A stretch of 64,000 nt of DNA from Thermovorax subterraneus (GTDB lineage Bacteria > Bacillota > Thermosediminibacteria > Thermosediminibacterales > Thermosediminibacteraceae), in NCBI GenBank assembly GCA_021608145.1, contig JAKIHM010000001.1, positions 186,001-250,000 of the forward strand, written 5' to 3'. Made by a program: the position numbers and the translations under genes. The number at the start of each line of letters is the position of its first letter. The stretch's first letter is position 1. Below are positions 18,550 through 27,460 of the stretch, piece by piece. A model generated the notes under the pieces. It was given only the letters and a program-made list of their open reading frames with translations, was not told the origin of the DNA and did not search any database.

Positions 18550-19803
18550 ATGGCGCTTTCAACCAATGCAGTTCCCTCCAAGAAGGAGCCTATCTGGGAA
18601 AAAGGACCCGGATTTAGCGAGGGACTGCGCGATTTATGGAGCAAGCTTAATGTTAACACCGTTACAGCAGGCATTGTCGCTACTATTTTTGGGTGTACGG
18701 GACCTGCACTGATTATTATGAATGCTGCCCAGAATGGTAAACTTACTGATGCTCAAACTATTTCTTGGCTTTTTTCTGTATATTTCTTCGGTGGTCTCAT
18801 TGGCATAATATTAGGTCTATATTACAAAATGCCTATCAATGGAGCCTGGTCCATTCCTGGGGCAGTAATGGTGGCTTCGGCTCTGCCTTTGTTCCCCTTT
18901 AATGAAGCCGTCGGCGCGTACCTGATCGCTGGTATACTGGTCTTGTTGCTCGGCGTATCAGGTCTTATCGGTAAGGCCATGCGCTGGATTCCGTTACCTA
19001 TTGTGATGGCTATGATTGCAGGCGCCATGTTCAGGTTCGGACTAGGAATCGTAACTTCCACACAAAAAGCTCCTATTATCGCCGGTGCTGCTCTTATAGC
19101 CTACTTTGCTGGCCAGAGGTTAACGAAAAAGATCTCTCCTATTCTTTGGTCCCTTATAGTTGGCGTCATAGTAGCTTTCTTCGTAGGCGGCTTCAAATTT
19201 GCTGACGTTAAGATCACTTGGATACCACCGCAGTTCTTTGTCCCGAGTTTCTCTGTGGGCGCTCTGTTCGCTATTGCTATTCCCTTGGCTGTCCTGGTAA
19301 TAGGGGCAGAAAATGCCCAGGCCTATGGAGTGTTAACTGCTCAAGGGTATAAAGCCCCGATAAACGCCATGACGGTTATTAGTGGCATAGGAGGCATCGT
19401 AACTTCCTTCTTTGGCGGCCATAATGCCAATATCGCAGGACCGATGACCGCCATTTGTAGCTCGGAAGAGGCTGGCCCAGATAAATCAGGGCGTTACGCA
19501 GCTACTATTGTTAACGGTATTACGTTCGGGTCTTTTGGGCTTTTCGCCAGTGTTGCTGTACCCTTTGTTAAAGCTTTGCCTTCAGACCTGGTAAGTTTGC
19601 TGGCAGGGCTAGCCATGATAGGGGTATTGTTAAGTGCTTTTGAACAGGCTTTCTCCAGCAGAAAGTTTAGGTATGGCGCATTTTTTGCTTTAGTTGTAGC
19701 CATGTCCGGGATAACCCTTTTAAAGATCAGCGCTCCTTTCTGGTCTTTGGTAATAGGAGTGATCGTTTCCCTCATAATGGAACCGCAGGACTTTGAACGC
19801 TAA
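18550..19803 (+). CDS. BenE-like carboxylate/proton symporter
   Basis: 417 residues, about 12 hydrophobic segments. The fold is that of NCS2/BenE-type transporters, with the substrate-site stretch IGAENAQAYGVLTAQGYKAP and GGHNANIAGPMTAICSSEEAG. BenE members take up benzoate or related carboxylates. In this operon it probably imports the acid degraded by the island enzymes; the actual substrate is not visible. It starts 130 bp after the LarA-like gene with AGGAGGT and ends 18 bp before the M24 gene. Confidence 0.82.
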   Translation: MALSTNAVPSKKEPIWEKGPGFSEGLRDLWSKLNVNTVTAGIVATIFGCTGPALIIMNAAQNGKLTDAQTISWLFSVYFFGGLIGIILGLYYKMPINGAWSIPGAVMVASALPLFPFNEAVGAYLIAGILVLLLGVSGLIGKAMRWIPLPIVMAMIAGAMFRFGLGIVTSTQKAPIIAGAALIAYFAGQRLTKKISPILWSLIVGVIVAFFVGGFKFADVKITWIPPQFFVPSFSVGALFAIAIPLAVLVIGAENAQAYGVLTAQGYKAPINAMTVISGIGGIVTSFFGGHNANIAGPMTAICSSEEAGPDKSGRYAATIVNGITFGSFGLFASVAVPFVKALPSDLVSLLAGLAMIGVLLSAFEQAFSSRKFRYGAFFALVVAMSGITLLKISAPFWSLVIGVIVSLIMEPQDFER

Positions 19804-19821
19804 CTTGAAGAGGGTGGTGTA

Positions 19822-20925
19822 GTGGCCCCTCGTTTTGCCCAACGGTTCAAAAGGATCCAAGCCCTCATGGCAGACACAGACCTGGACTTATTGCTGGTAA
19901 CCAACCGCGAAAACCTGATTTATTTCACTGGTCTTACCCAGATAGAATGTTTGGCCGTTCTTATACCCCGGGAGGGAGAGCCCTGTGCGATCACCTTGTG
20001 GGTGGATGCCGAGTATGTACAGCAGGAGTCAGGCTTAACAACTTACGGCTATTTCTTCCCCCGGGAGAGCCTTGGTAGTAAACTTGTGGAGAGGATTAAA
20101 GCTTATGGATTCAAGGCGCCGCGTATAGGATTTGAAAGGTATTTTGTACCCTACGCCGTATACGATGCCTTGCGCCAGGCCTTCTCGGAGGAGAACTTCG
20201 TAGCTGCTGCAGATCTCTTTTACCGTGTAAGGTCCATTAAAGAGCCGGAAGAGGTAGAACTAATACGGCGGGCGGCGGCAGCCGCCTGCCGTGGCATGGA
20301 AGCAGCTATCAAGGCGGTAAGGCCGGGTGTAACAGAGCTAGATATTCTTGCCGAAGCAGAGTATGCCATGCTAAAAGCTGGCTCAGAAGGTTCTCCCTTC
20401 CGGCCCCAGGTAGTTTCCGGAGAGCGGACTTTGCTTACCCACCCTTGCGCAAGCCACAAAAAGGTTCAGCCTGGGGAAGTGGTGGTCATACACCTGGGAG
20501 CCACCTATGAAGGCTACTGTGCCAAGATGTGCCGGACTGTAGCCGTGGGGGCCATTTCTCCGGGCCGGGAAGAAGTATATAGAATTTTAGTGGAGGCTCA
20601 AGAGAAGGCTATATCCGTACTAAGGCCAGGGGCTAGATCTTGGGAGGTAGACGCTGCTGCCAGGGAAGTTATAAAAAGGGCAGGGTATGAGGAGTATTAT
20701 CTTGATGTAGTGGGTTATGGAGTCGGGCTTAGACAATCAGAGTTCTATCCTATCATAGGTAAAGGCCGGACAGAGATCATTGAGGCAGGCATGGTGGTGG
20801 ACTTGCTGCTACCCACCATCTACCGCCGGGACATCGGTGGCCCCAGGATAACAGATGTAATCTATGTCGGTGAAGAGAGGAATGAGATTTTAACTGATTA
20901 TCCTAAGGAACTGGTTAAAGTATAA
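19822..20925 (+). CDS. Creatinase/M24-fold hydrolase lacking metal ligands
   Basis: 367 residues with creatinase N-terminal domain and pita-bread C-terminal domain. In metal-dependent M24 peptidases two Asp, one His and two Glu bind metal. Here the Asp positions read VVIHLGATYEGY (His) and GYCAKMCRT (Lys); the His block reads VGYGVGLRQSE, and the Glu positions read MVVDLLLP (Leu) and PRITDVI (Asp). All five appear replaced, as in metal-free creatinase-type hydrolases. It therefore probably hydrolyses a small C-N substrate rather than a proline peptide. It is the last gene of the first island operon. Confidence 0.8.
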   Translation: MAPRFAQRFKRIQALMADTDLDLLLVTNRENLIYFTGLTQIECLAVLIPREGEPCAITLWVDAEYVQQESGLTTYGYFFPRESLGSKLVERIKAYGFKAPRIGFERYFVPYAVYDALRQAFSEENFVAAADLFYRVRSIKEPEEVELIRRAAAAACRGMEAAIKAVRPGVTELDILAEAEYAMLKAGSEGSPFRPQVVSGERTLLTHPCASHKKVQPGEVVVIHLGATYEGYCAKMCRTVAVGAISPGREEVYRILVEAQEKAISVLRPGARSWEVDAAAREVIKRAGYEEYYLDVVGYGVGLRQSEFYPIIGKGRTEIIEAGMVVDLLLPTIYRRDIGGPRITDVIYVGEERNEILTDYPKELVKV

Positions 20926-20949
20926 AATTTTGTAGTGGTTTAGTGCGAT

Positions 20950-20994
20950 AAAAAAAGGGAAGAAAGATGATTATTAATTTTTTCTTCCTTTTTT
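20950..20994 (+). terminator. Terminator after first island operon
   Basis: AAAAAAGGGAAGAAA pairs with TTTCTTCCTTTTTT over a short loop. The right arm itself supplies the T tract. Confidence 0.75.
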
Positions 20995-21258
20995 GGCTTG
21001 CTGGCTTTATTTGTTTAAGGGCATCGCTAAGCTATCTGGATTTAGAAAACGAGTACCCGTAGCTCAGAGTTTCCTCATAAAATTTTGTTAGTGCGAATAT
21101 TGAAAAGAATTACTAATTTTGTAGTTCTTTTATAGTTTTATAACAGATAGTGAGTAAACTTTTAGTAAAGTAAACTTTTAGTAAATAAAACCAATTACAG
21201 CAATTATAGAAAGTTGCATAAAAGTATTCAAACAAACAAGAGTAAATCACGAAAAAAT

Positions 21259-21273
21259 TTCGATAATATCGAA
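21259..21273 (+). promoter_or_regulatory. Palindromic operator, second island operon
   Basis: TTCGATAATATCGAA; partner of the site at 11668-11682, differing at one position. Proposed IclR-family binding site. Confidence 0.6.
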
Positions 21274-21323
21274 TAAATTTTAGAAGGAGAAATAGAAATT
21301 TGAGAGAATTATATATGTGTAAA

Positions 21324-21358
21324 AATCGAAAGGCATTCAACAATAACGAACGATCCTG
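21324..21358 (+). promoter_or_regulatory. Second shared element before the second operon
   Basis: AATCGAAAGGCATTC...AATAACGAACGATCCTG, aligned with 11749-11786. Here the next gene starts ~390 bp further on, so the element is not simply a ribosome site. Confidence 0.5.
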
Positions 21359-21485
21359 TAAAATTGAAGAATTGAATCTACAATTTTCTTCCATTTCTGA
21401 AAGATGAATTTATAGATTAATGAGATAAGATAAGGATGACAAGTATAAATCATAAATAATAAGTGTTAGGGGTAAGGAGGAATAC

Positions 21486-21521
21486 ATGTATACACAAAAT
21501 AACAAAAATTCTATAATATAG
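21486..21521 (+). CDS. Possible 11-residue leader peptide
   Basis: ATG preceded by AAGGAGGAATAC and followed by 11 codons (MYTQNNKNSII) and TAG. The ribosome site is strong, the peptide shows no regulatory codon run that I recognise. It may be a leader for the ADH-AOR operon or chance. Confidence 0.3.
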   Translation: MYTQNNKNSII

Positions 21522-21752
21522 AACATAAAACAACCTTAATAATTATGTAAAAGAGATCTTACGACTGTTATTAATCTTTACCCTTTTTAAAATAGTTGAA
21601 ATATTATTCTTTAATGCTATAAAATATGAGAGATTGTTAATCTTGATAATTTAAATAATATTAATGTTATTTGGAAGGAGGGATATATTAAAGATTTTTA
21701 AATTTATCAACATTACTCAAAAATTACACAAAATTAAGGGGGAGTGCATAAT

Positions 21753-22955
21753 ATGTTTCCGATGTTGAAGGTGGTAGAGTATTATACTCCACAGAAGGTT
21801 GTTTTTGGTGTTAATGCGGTTGATAATTTAGGACGTTACATCAAGGACACGGGCATAACGGGGAAAGGTATAATTGTGACTGATCCTGTAATAGTGCAGA
21901 CAGGAAGTGCAGAGAGAGTATCACAAGCTCTAAAGAAGGAAGGTTTTGAAGTAGCTATTTTTGATCAAGCTAAACCTGAGCCAGATGATGTGGTATGCGA
22001 TCAGGCTAGTGAATTTGCACGCAAAGAAAAAGGCAACTTTGTAATTGGCTTAGGTGGAGGAAGTTCCATTGATATTGCGAAAGTAGTTGCTCAACTTTTA
22101 GTGTTACCGGGTAAGACTGCAGATTATTTAGTTACTACTACCTTCCCGAAAAAAGGTGCACCTATTATTGCTATTCCTACTACGTCGGGTACGGGTACTG
22201 AATGTACTATGTATTCAGTAATTACTTTTGCGAAAGATGGGATAAAAGGATTTTTTGCCACACCTTATATTCTGCCTGATTTAGCACTAGTAGATCCGAC
22301 ACTTACTATAAGCATGCCACCGAAGGTGACAGCTTCTACAGGTGCGGATGCTTTAGCCCATGCAATTGAGACTATGATGGCTAAGCAAGAGAATCCTCTT
22401 ACTGATGCAATTGCTTTGAAAGCGATAGAATTTATAGCTGAGGCTTTACCAGTGGCGGTTTATGAAGGGAATAATTTAGAAGCTCGAGTTAAAATGGCGT
22501 ATGCATCAATGATGGCAGGCATGGCTTTTAATGATCCAGGTATCGTAGAAGGGCATGCTTTGGCACACACATTAGGGTCTGTATATCATGTACCACATGG
22601 GGTTGGTTGTGCAGTTGCTTTACCTTACGTTATGGAGTATAACATGGGACATTGCATGGATAAGCTGGCACGCATTGCTATAGCATTAGGTCAGAATACA
22701 TCTGGCATGAATGTTCGTGAGGCTGCTCAAGCTGCTGTATACGCGGTTAAGCAGTTATTAGAAGATGTAGGGTTACCAACCACTTGGGCTCCATTTGGCA
22801 AGAAAGAGGATATTCCGAAGTTGGCTGATATGATGGTGAATTGTTCATGGATTACAGCTTTTTATGGATGGTGCAAGCGTACGATGACGAAGGAAGCGGC
22901 AGAAGAATTGCTTACAAGAAGTTATGAAGGACGTTTAGGAGAAAAGCTGTACTAG
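21753..22955 (+). CDS. Iron-containing alcohol dehydrogenase
   Basis: About 400 residues, group III Fe-dependent ADH. NAD-binding GGGSSIDIAK and TTSGTGTECT are present, with metal-site His residues in HAIETMM and EGHALAHTLGSVYHVPHGVG. It interconverts an alcohol and an aldehyde. Paired with an AOR it would supply or remove the aldehyde; within the island it could also handle the acetaldehyde released by the aldolase. ATG 21753 is preferred over GTG 21744 because AAGGGGGA lies 9 nt upstream. Confidence 0.93.
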   Translation: MFPMLKVVEYYTPQKVVFGVNAVDNLGRYIKDTGITGKGIIVTDPVIVQTGSAERVSQALKKEGFEVAIFDQAKPEPDDVVCDQASEFARKEKGNFVIGLGGGSSIDIAKVVAQLLVLPGKTADYLVTTTFPKKGAPIIAIPTTSGTGTECTMYSVITFAKDGIKGFFATPYILPDLALVDPTLTISMPPKVTASTGADALAHAIETMMAKQENPLTDAIALKAIEFIAEALPVAVYEGNNLEARVKMAYASMMAGMAFNDPGIVEGHALAHTLGSVYHVPHGVGCAVALPYVMEYNMGHCMDKLARIAIALGQNTSGMNVREAAQAAVYAVKQLLEDVGLPTTWAPFGKKEDIPKLADMMVNCSWITAFYGWCKRTMTKEAAEELLTRSYEGRLGEKLY

Positions 22956-22966
22956 TTAAAAATAAT

Positions 22967-23003
22967 GGATGGAGCAGCTATTATATATTTCGCTGCTCCA
23001 TCC
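22967..23003 (+). terminator. Strong hairpin after ADH gene
   Basis: GGATGGAGCAGC pairs with GCTGCTCCATCC across 13 nt. Only weak T-richness follows, so it may attenuate rather than stop transcription into the ferredoxin gene. Confidence 0.65.
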
Positions 23004-23041
23004 TTAATCGCAAAAATAATGAGTTTTGGAGGTGACTAAAC

Positions 23042-23506
23042 ATGGCTAAAATATTAATGGTAGATCCTTCATTATGCACTGGATGCCACCGTTGTGAGAT
23101 GTGGTGTTCGTTGACTAAGTATGGGGAAATAAATCCATCTCGAACTAATGTGTATGTAGTAAGGAGAGAGCCAGGAATAGATGTACCAGTAGTATGTTTA
23201 CAATGTGGGTTGTGTATAAATGTCTGTCCCACTGGAGCACTAAAGCGCGATCAAAAAACAATGGCTGTAGTTGTAGATGGAGAGAAGTGTGTAGGCTGTG
23301 GTAAGTGTGTAAGTGTTTGTCCAATTGGTGTGCTCAGAATAGATAAAGAAACAAAGATAGCTACTAAGTGCGATTTGTGTGGAGGCTCACCAGCATGTGC
23401 AGCTCATTGTCCGCAGAATGCTATTAGATATGAGAATGTAGATAAAGTTGCAGCAAAACGTAGAGAACTTTGGGCTGTAGCTCAAGCTAAAAAGATAAAA
23501 GAATAA
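23042..23506 (+). CDS. Polyferredoxin electron-transfer subunit (HycB-like)
   Basis: 154 residues with four cysteine sets: CTGCHRCEMWC, CLQCGLCINVCP, CVGCGKCVSVCP and CDLCGGSPACAAHCP, enough for four [4Fe-4S] clusters. The last spacing (CxxCxxxxxCxxxC) is typical of HycB/DmsB-type subunits. It is 29 bp before the AOR gene, so it most likely accepts electrons from that enzyme. No membrane anchor or twin-arginine signal is present, so it is cytoplasmic. Confidence 0.9.
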   Translation: MAKILMVDPSLCTGCHRCEMWCSLTKYGEINPSRTNVYVVRREPGIDVPVVCLQCGLCINVCPTGALKRDQKTMAVVVDGEKCVGCGKCVSVCPIGVLRIDKETKIATKCDLCGGSPACAAHCPQNAIRYENVDKVAAKRRELWAVAQAKKIKE

Positions 23507-23535
23507 AGATTAAATTAAAAGGGGGTGTTCTTTCA

Positions 23536-25419
23536 ATGTGGTATGGTTACGCTGGTAAGCTTTTAAGAGTTAATTTGACAACAAAAGATATTAAGATAGA
23601 AGAGCTAGATCAACAAGAATTAAGAAAATATATTGGTTGTTCAGGTTATGCAGCTAAGATACTTTATCAAGAAATGCCTGCCGGTATAGATCCACTATCT
23701 CCAGAAAGTAAAGTAGTTTTATCAACAGGACCAGTTACAGGGACGCTTACTCCAAGTGGTGGAAGTTATGAAGTTTGTTACAAGTCACCTTTGACGGGTA
23801 CATGGAATCAAGCACGTTCGGGAGGAGCTTTTGGGCCAAAACTCAAGTATGCAGGTTTTGATTTTGTTATAATTGAAGGAAAAGCTGAAGAACCTGTTTA
23901 TCTTTATATTTACGATGGTTCAGTAGAGATTAGGTGTGCTAAACATTTATGGGGGTTGAATGTGGAAGAAACTACTGATACTTTAATACGTGAACTAGAT
24001 GATCCTGAAATTTGTATTGCCGCTATAGGGCAGGCTGGTGAAAATGGAGTTCTATATGCTGCATTGATGAATGACAGGGGACGAGCTGCGGGCCGTGGCG
24101 GAATTGGTGCAGTATTTGGTAGCAAAAATTTAAAGGCAGTTGTAGTTAACGGTCATAAAGGAGTCAAAGTTGCCCAACCAGAAAAGTTTGCTAAAGCGAT
24201 CGAAAAGGCTGAACAATGGCTGCAAAATTATCCATTCCAGTCTATACCGTTATTTGGCACTGTGGGATTAGTATCTTTGAATAATAGCTTAGGGATACTA
24301 CCGACTAAAAATTTTGAAACTGCTTATTTCGAAAAAGCGGAAAAGGTTTCAGGAGAAGTTATAAACAAACAATATAATATTAAACGTCGTGCTTGTTATG
24401 GTTGTAATTTCGCATGTGGAAGATATACAGCGGTAAAAAATGGAAAATTTGCCACTCCACCTATGGAAGGTCCAGAGTATGAAACAGTAGATATGTTCGG
24501 ACCTATCTGTTTAGTTGAAGATATAGAAGCTGTAATTAGAGCTAATTACTTATGTAATGTATATGGTTTGGATACAATTAGTACTGGCTTAAGTATTGGA
24601 TTTGTTATGGAATGCTACGAGAAAGGATTGCTAACAGAAAAAGATACAGATGGATTAGACTTACGATGGGGTAATGCGGAAGCAATGATAAAATTAATTG
24701 AAAAGATTGTTACGAAAGAAGGGTTTGGTGCATTTGTTGCTCAGGGTGTAAAGAGAATGGCTGAAAAATTAGGACCTAAAGCGGAAGAAATAGCTAATCA
24801 TGTTAAAGGACTTGAGGTACCAGCACACGAACCACGTTCTGAATCTAAAGTCATAGCACTACAATATGCTGTTACCCCTCGTGGTGCATGTCATATGCAT
24901 CCAACGTGGGCTAGTACGTTTGATTTTGGACAACTTGAGTGTGGAATGAAAGAATTTGGTATGCCATGGCCACCTGAGCCTATTCCTGCGGAAACACCGA
25001 CAAAAGGTAAAGCTTATCGATATGTAGCTTTGCAAGGTGAGATAAGTGAGATTGTAGGTGCATGTATTTTCCACTCATGGGGTACTGAAGGTAGCTGCAT
25101 AACACCTCAACTTTATGCTGAGATAGTTAGTGCACTTACGGGTTGGGATGTGACAGCAGAGGAATTGATTAAGGCAGCGGAGCGTTCGTGGAATTTGAAA
25201 CGATGTTTTAATGGCAGAGAAGGATTTACCCGCAAAGATGACAAGTTGCCAAAACGCTTCTCACAAGCTATTCCTAATGGTCCTTCTAAGGGAGCTAAAG
25301 TAGAAAACTTGGATACTATGTTGGATGCATATTATGAAGCAATGGGGTGGGATAAAGCTACAGGTTTACCAACTTCTGAAAAACTAAAAGAATTAGGTTT
25401 GGAATTCGCAATTAATTAA
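23536..25419 (+). CDS. aor: Aldehyde:ferredoxin oxidoreductase (tungsten type)
   Basis: 627 residues. N-terminal MWYGYAGKLLRVNLTTKD is typical of AOR domain 1, with pterin-contact regions near GRGGIGAVFGSKNLKA (about residue 190). Cys ligands of the [4Fe-4S] cluster are in RRACYGCNFACGR and a later Cys (GACIFH or EGSCITPQ). The enzyme oxidises aldehydes to acids with ferredoxin as acceptor, or the reverse at low potential. Neighbouring ADH, polyferredoxin and a MoaD-like protein fit a W-enzyme operon. Codons are clearly more AT-rich than in the 11.8-20.9 kb block. Confidence 0.93.
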   Translation: MWYGYAGKLLRVNLTTKDIKIEELDQQELRKYIGCSGYAAKILYQEMPAGIDPLSPESKVVLSTGPVTGTLTPSGGSYEVCYKSPLTGTWNQARSGGAFGPKLKYAGFDFVIIEGKAEEPVYLYIYDGSVEIRCAKHLWGLNVEETTDTLIRELDDPEICIAAIGQAGENGVLYAALMNDRGRAAGRGGIGAVFGSKNLKAVVVNGHKGVKVAQPEKFAKAIEKAEQWLQNYPFQSIPLFGTVGLVSLNNSLGILPTKNFETAYFEKAEKVSGEVINKQYNIKRRACYGCNFACGRYTAVKNGKFATPPMEGPEYETVDMFGPICLVEDIEAVIRANYLCNVYGLDTISTGLSIGFVMECYEKGLLTEKDTDGLDLRWGNAEAMIKLIEKIVTKEGFGAFVAQGVKRMAEKLGPKAEEIANHVKGLEVPAHEPRSESKVIALQYAVTPRGACHMHPTWASTFDFGQLECGMKEFGMPWPPEPIPAETPTKGKAYRYVALQGEISEIVGACIFHSWGTEGSCITPQLYAEIVSALTGWDVTAEELIKAAERSWNLKRCFNGREGFTRKDDKLPKRFSQAIPNGPSKGAKVENLDTMLDAYYEAMGWDKATGLPTSEKLKELGLEFAIN

Positions 25420-25437
25420 CGTATTTTATAGTAAATT

Positions 25438-25475
25438 GAGGTGGGTGTTTTAAATACCCACCTCCAACCTTTTTG
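25438..25475 (+). terminator. Rho-independent terminator after AOR
   Basis: GAGGTGGGTGT..ATACCCACCTC stem followed by CAACCTTTTT. Confidence 0.8.
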
Positions 25476-25640
25476 ATTATTTTCTGAAGTTATGATATCT
25501 TTTACTATGAAAAAAATTTTCACCCCCTAGAAGGTACAAAATTAAGTCCATATAATTGCGAAGAATAAGTGGTTTGAACCACCTCTATCCCTTTTGACTT
25601 GGATCTATATAAATCATATTTTTTGAGGTGATGTAGGAAT

Positions 25641-25874
25641 ATGAAAGTAAAAGTAAAGTTGATAGGAATACTTTCTCACTATTATCCTGCTCTTAGAGAG
25701 TTTAAAAGTGTGGAATTAGAAGATGGTATTACAGTTGAAGGATTACGTAAAAAATTAGGCCTATCCGAGGATTTAGTTACTTTCGTAATAGTAAACGATG
25801 AGATGGTTGAAAACAGTTATAAGTTAAGAGAAAATGATAAAGTTTTGTTTTTACCAGCAGTTAGTGGAGGATAG
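25641..25874 (+). CDS. MoaD/ThiS-like sulfur carrier
   Basis: 77 residues with ubiquitin-like fold and the C-terminal di-glycine (AVSGG) that is thiocarboxylated in MoaD/ThiS. Dedicated MoaD paralogs commonly accompany AOR genes and serve tungstopterin synthesis. GAGGTG ribosome site. It lies 220 bp past the AOR terminator, so it may have its own promoter. No moaE or moeB-like activating enzyme is nearby; a chromosomal one must be used. Confidence 0.88.
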   Translation: MKVKVKLIGILSHYYPALREFKSVELEDGITVEGLRKKLGLSEDLVTFVIVNDEMVENSYKLRENDKVLFLPAVSGG

Positions 25875-26100
25875 GGCAAATTATAGTGATAAATTAAAGA
25901 ATTGAATATAACTACACAATTAAAAGACAAGTTAAATTTTGGTAAATAGGGAAATGTGTATTATTAAATAAATTTTTTTAAGACATTGAAAGTAAAAGAA
26001 GAGTTAATCTTATTTATGGTTTGTAGGCTATAAAGTGTAAGCTGAGAATCGTATGCCTCATGCTTTGGAAAAGGAATATTTTCCTAATTTATTTGTACTT
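25875..26100. other. AT-rich spacer
   Basis: Nothing recognisable except AT-rich sequence leading into the IS relic. Confidence 0.4.
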
Positions 26101-27270
26101 GCAACCCTATACTTAAATAAAAAATAAAACAATCTCTATAACCTTGCGGGAACAAATTGACAGATTATGGAATGTATTTTGTTCTAACTTTAGCTTAATT
26201 ATAAAAGGCAAAAGGTCCCCTTTTTGGTTTTGTTGCAATTTTAAGCAACAAGCCGGCGAAGTAACCTTAATTATCATGTTTTTTTTGCTTTTATTGCAAT
26301 TAAAACAATAGTATTCTGAGTAATTGCACCTAAACAAGCTCACAATAATGAAAATCAATTACATTAAGACGCCCTAAAATTAATGGGAATTCTACCCTGG
26401 AAGTCGATTGTTCCACAGTAATACGTTGCAAATAAACCTTTTCCCTAACTTTGATTTTCTTGGGATAGTAGTTGTCTTTAGGATAAGTGTATACCATTCG
26501 GTCACTCTTGGAATAAGTGCAGGTGTTGGTATAAGTGCAAATTTAACCATTTTTCCCTCGTTTAGTTAAAGGGGAATACCCATTTAATGATGAAGTTTAA
26601 AATCCTTTAGAATAAGCTTAAAGTGACAGAATTCTTTTGGCCTTCGAAGAGCACAGCCTTTCGAATGGGACCGAGTCCGTTGACGAAATAGCCATTGGTA
26701 TATATTAGGTCTAGCTTTGGGGGTAGCTTCGGAGTGTCTTGGCATTTGACCCAGGGCAGTAAAGTAAATTTTGTGTTTAGGTTTTTCAGGAGATCCCTTT
26801 TTGACCTGGTTTTTTAAAGGAGTAGAAAAACTTGGAGTTATTTCCCTTTACGGGAACTTCTAGGCAGGTTGTATCCAGGACGAGAAGGAAAAAGCGAAAG
26901 GGTCGAGTTCATTTAAATAAGACTCTGGGAGCTATACCTGTTTATCTGAGATTTTCTTTAGCTCAGCTGATCCGATTTTATCTTTAAACCTTGAAAAGGT
27001 AGCTGTATGTGGAATGCTTTCAGTAAATCCACAAAACTTTCTTAGAGGTTCAGAAAGTTTAAGTAAGGGAAACCTGTAGTTCGACTGTAGGGATGGAGAA
27101 TATTTTTTGAATAATTAAAGCGGCAAGCATTGATGATAAGGAATACGTGGGCACCCAGTAGATTTATAGTGATTAAGCCTTACATCTAAAGGCATAAATT
27201 CCTCAATATTTATGTATTCGCTAAGCATTTTTATTTTATTGTTGCTGGATATGATTTGGAAGTCGCTGCA
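26100..27270 (-). pseudogene. Decayed DDE-type transposase (IS relic)
   Basis: Read on the minus strand, fragments in shifting frames resemble the N-terminal half of an IS1182/IS5-type DDE transposase: the segment FTESIPHTATFSRFKDKIG is followed by AELKKISDKQV and, after several stops and frame changes, by VTEWYTYPKDNYYPKKIKVR and a Cys-containing tail (CFNCNKSKK). At least five stops interrupt it. It separates MoaD from the IclR gene. A homologous fragment is at 28300-28560. Confidence 0.5.
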
Positions 27271-27384
27271 GAGGTCAATAATTGTAATTTATTTACATTT
27301 TATCCAAAAGGATCTACTTCCGTTTTTCTTTTTTCAAAATAAAATATTCTTCGTAAGGTGGAGGGGACCCTTCTTCCAATAGAT

Positions 27385-27418
27385 AAAAACCCCTAATTTT
27401 AATAAGGTTTGGGGGTTT
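27385..27418 (+). terminator. Hairpin upstream of iclR
   Basis: AAACCCCT pairs with the GGGGGTTT side across an AT-rich loop. Position just before iclR would insulate it from the upstream relic. Confidence 0.5.
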
Positions 27419-27460
27419 GCAATAACCTAAATAAGGGATGAGATTAAGGAGGTCTTAAAC

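Larger units (their letters stand above)
20995..21752. other. AT-rich 750-bp leader of the second island operon
   Basis: No gene of normal size. It contains the shared operator (21259-21273), the second shared element (21324-21358) and a possible 11-codon leader peptide at 21486-21521. The rest is AT-rich. The short motif ATAAAATTTTGT[T/A]GTG.. occurs at 20922 and 21078, a possible small duplication. Confidence 0.5.

Noticed and set aside
18550-19803. BenE-like gene as proof of benzoate degradation
   Set aside because: There is no benzoate-CoA ligase, benzoyl-CoA reductase or oxygenase nearby; only a carboxylate-type transport role is supported.
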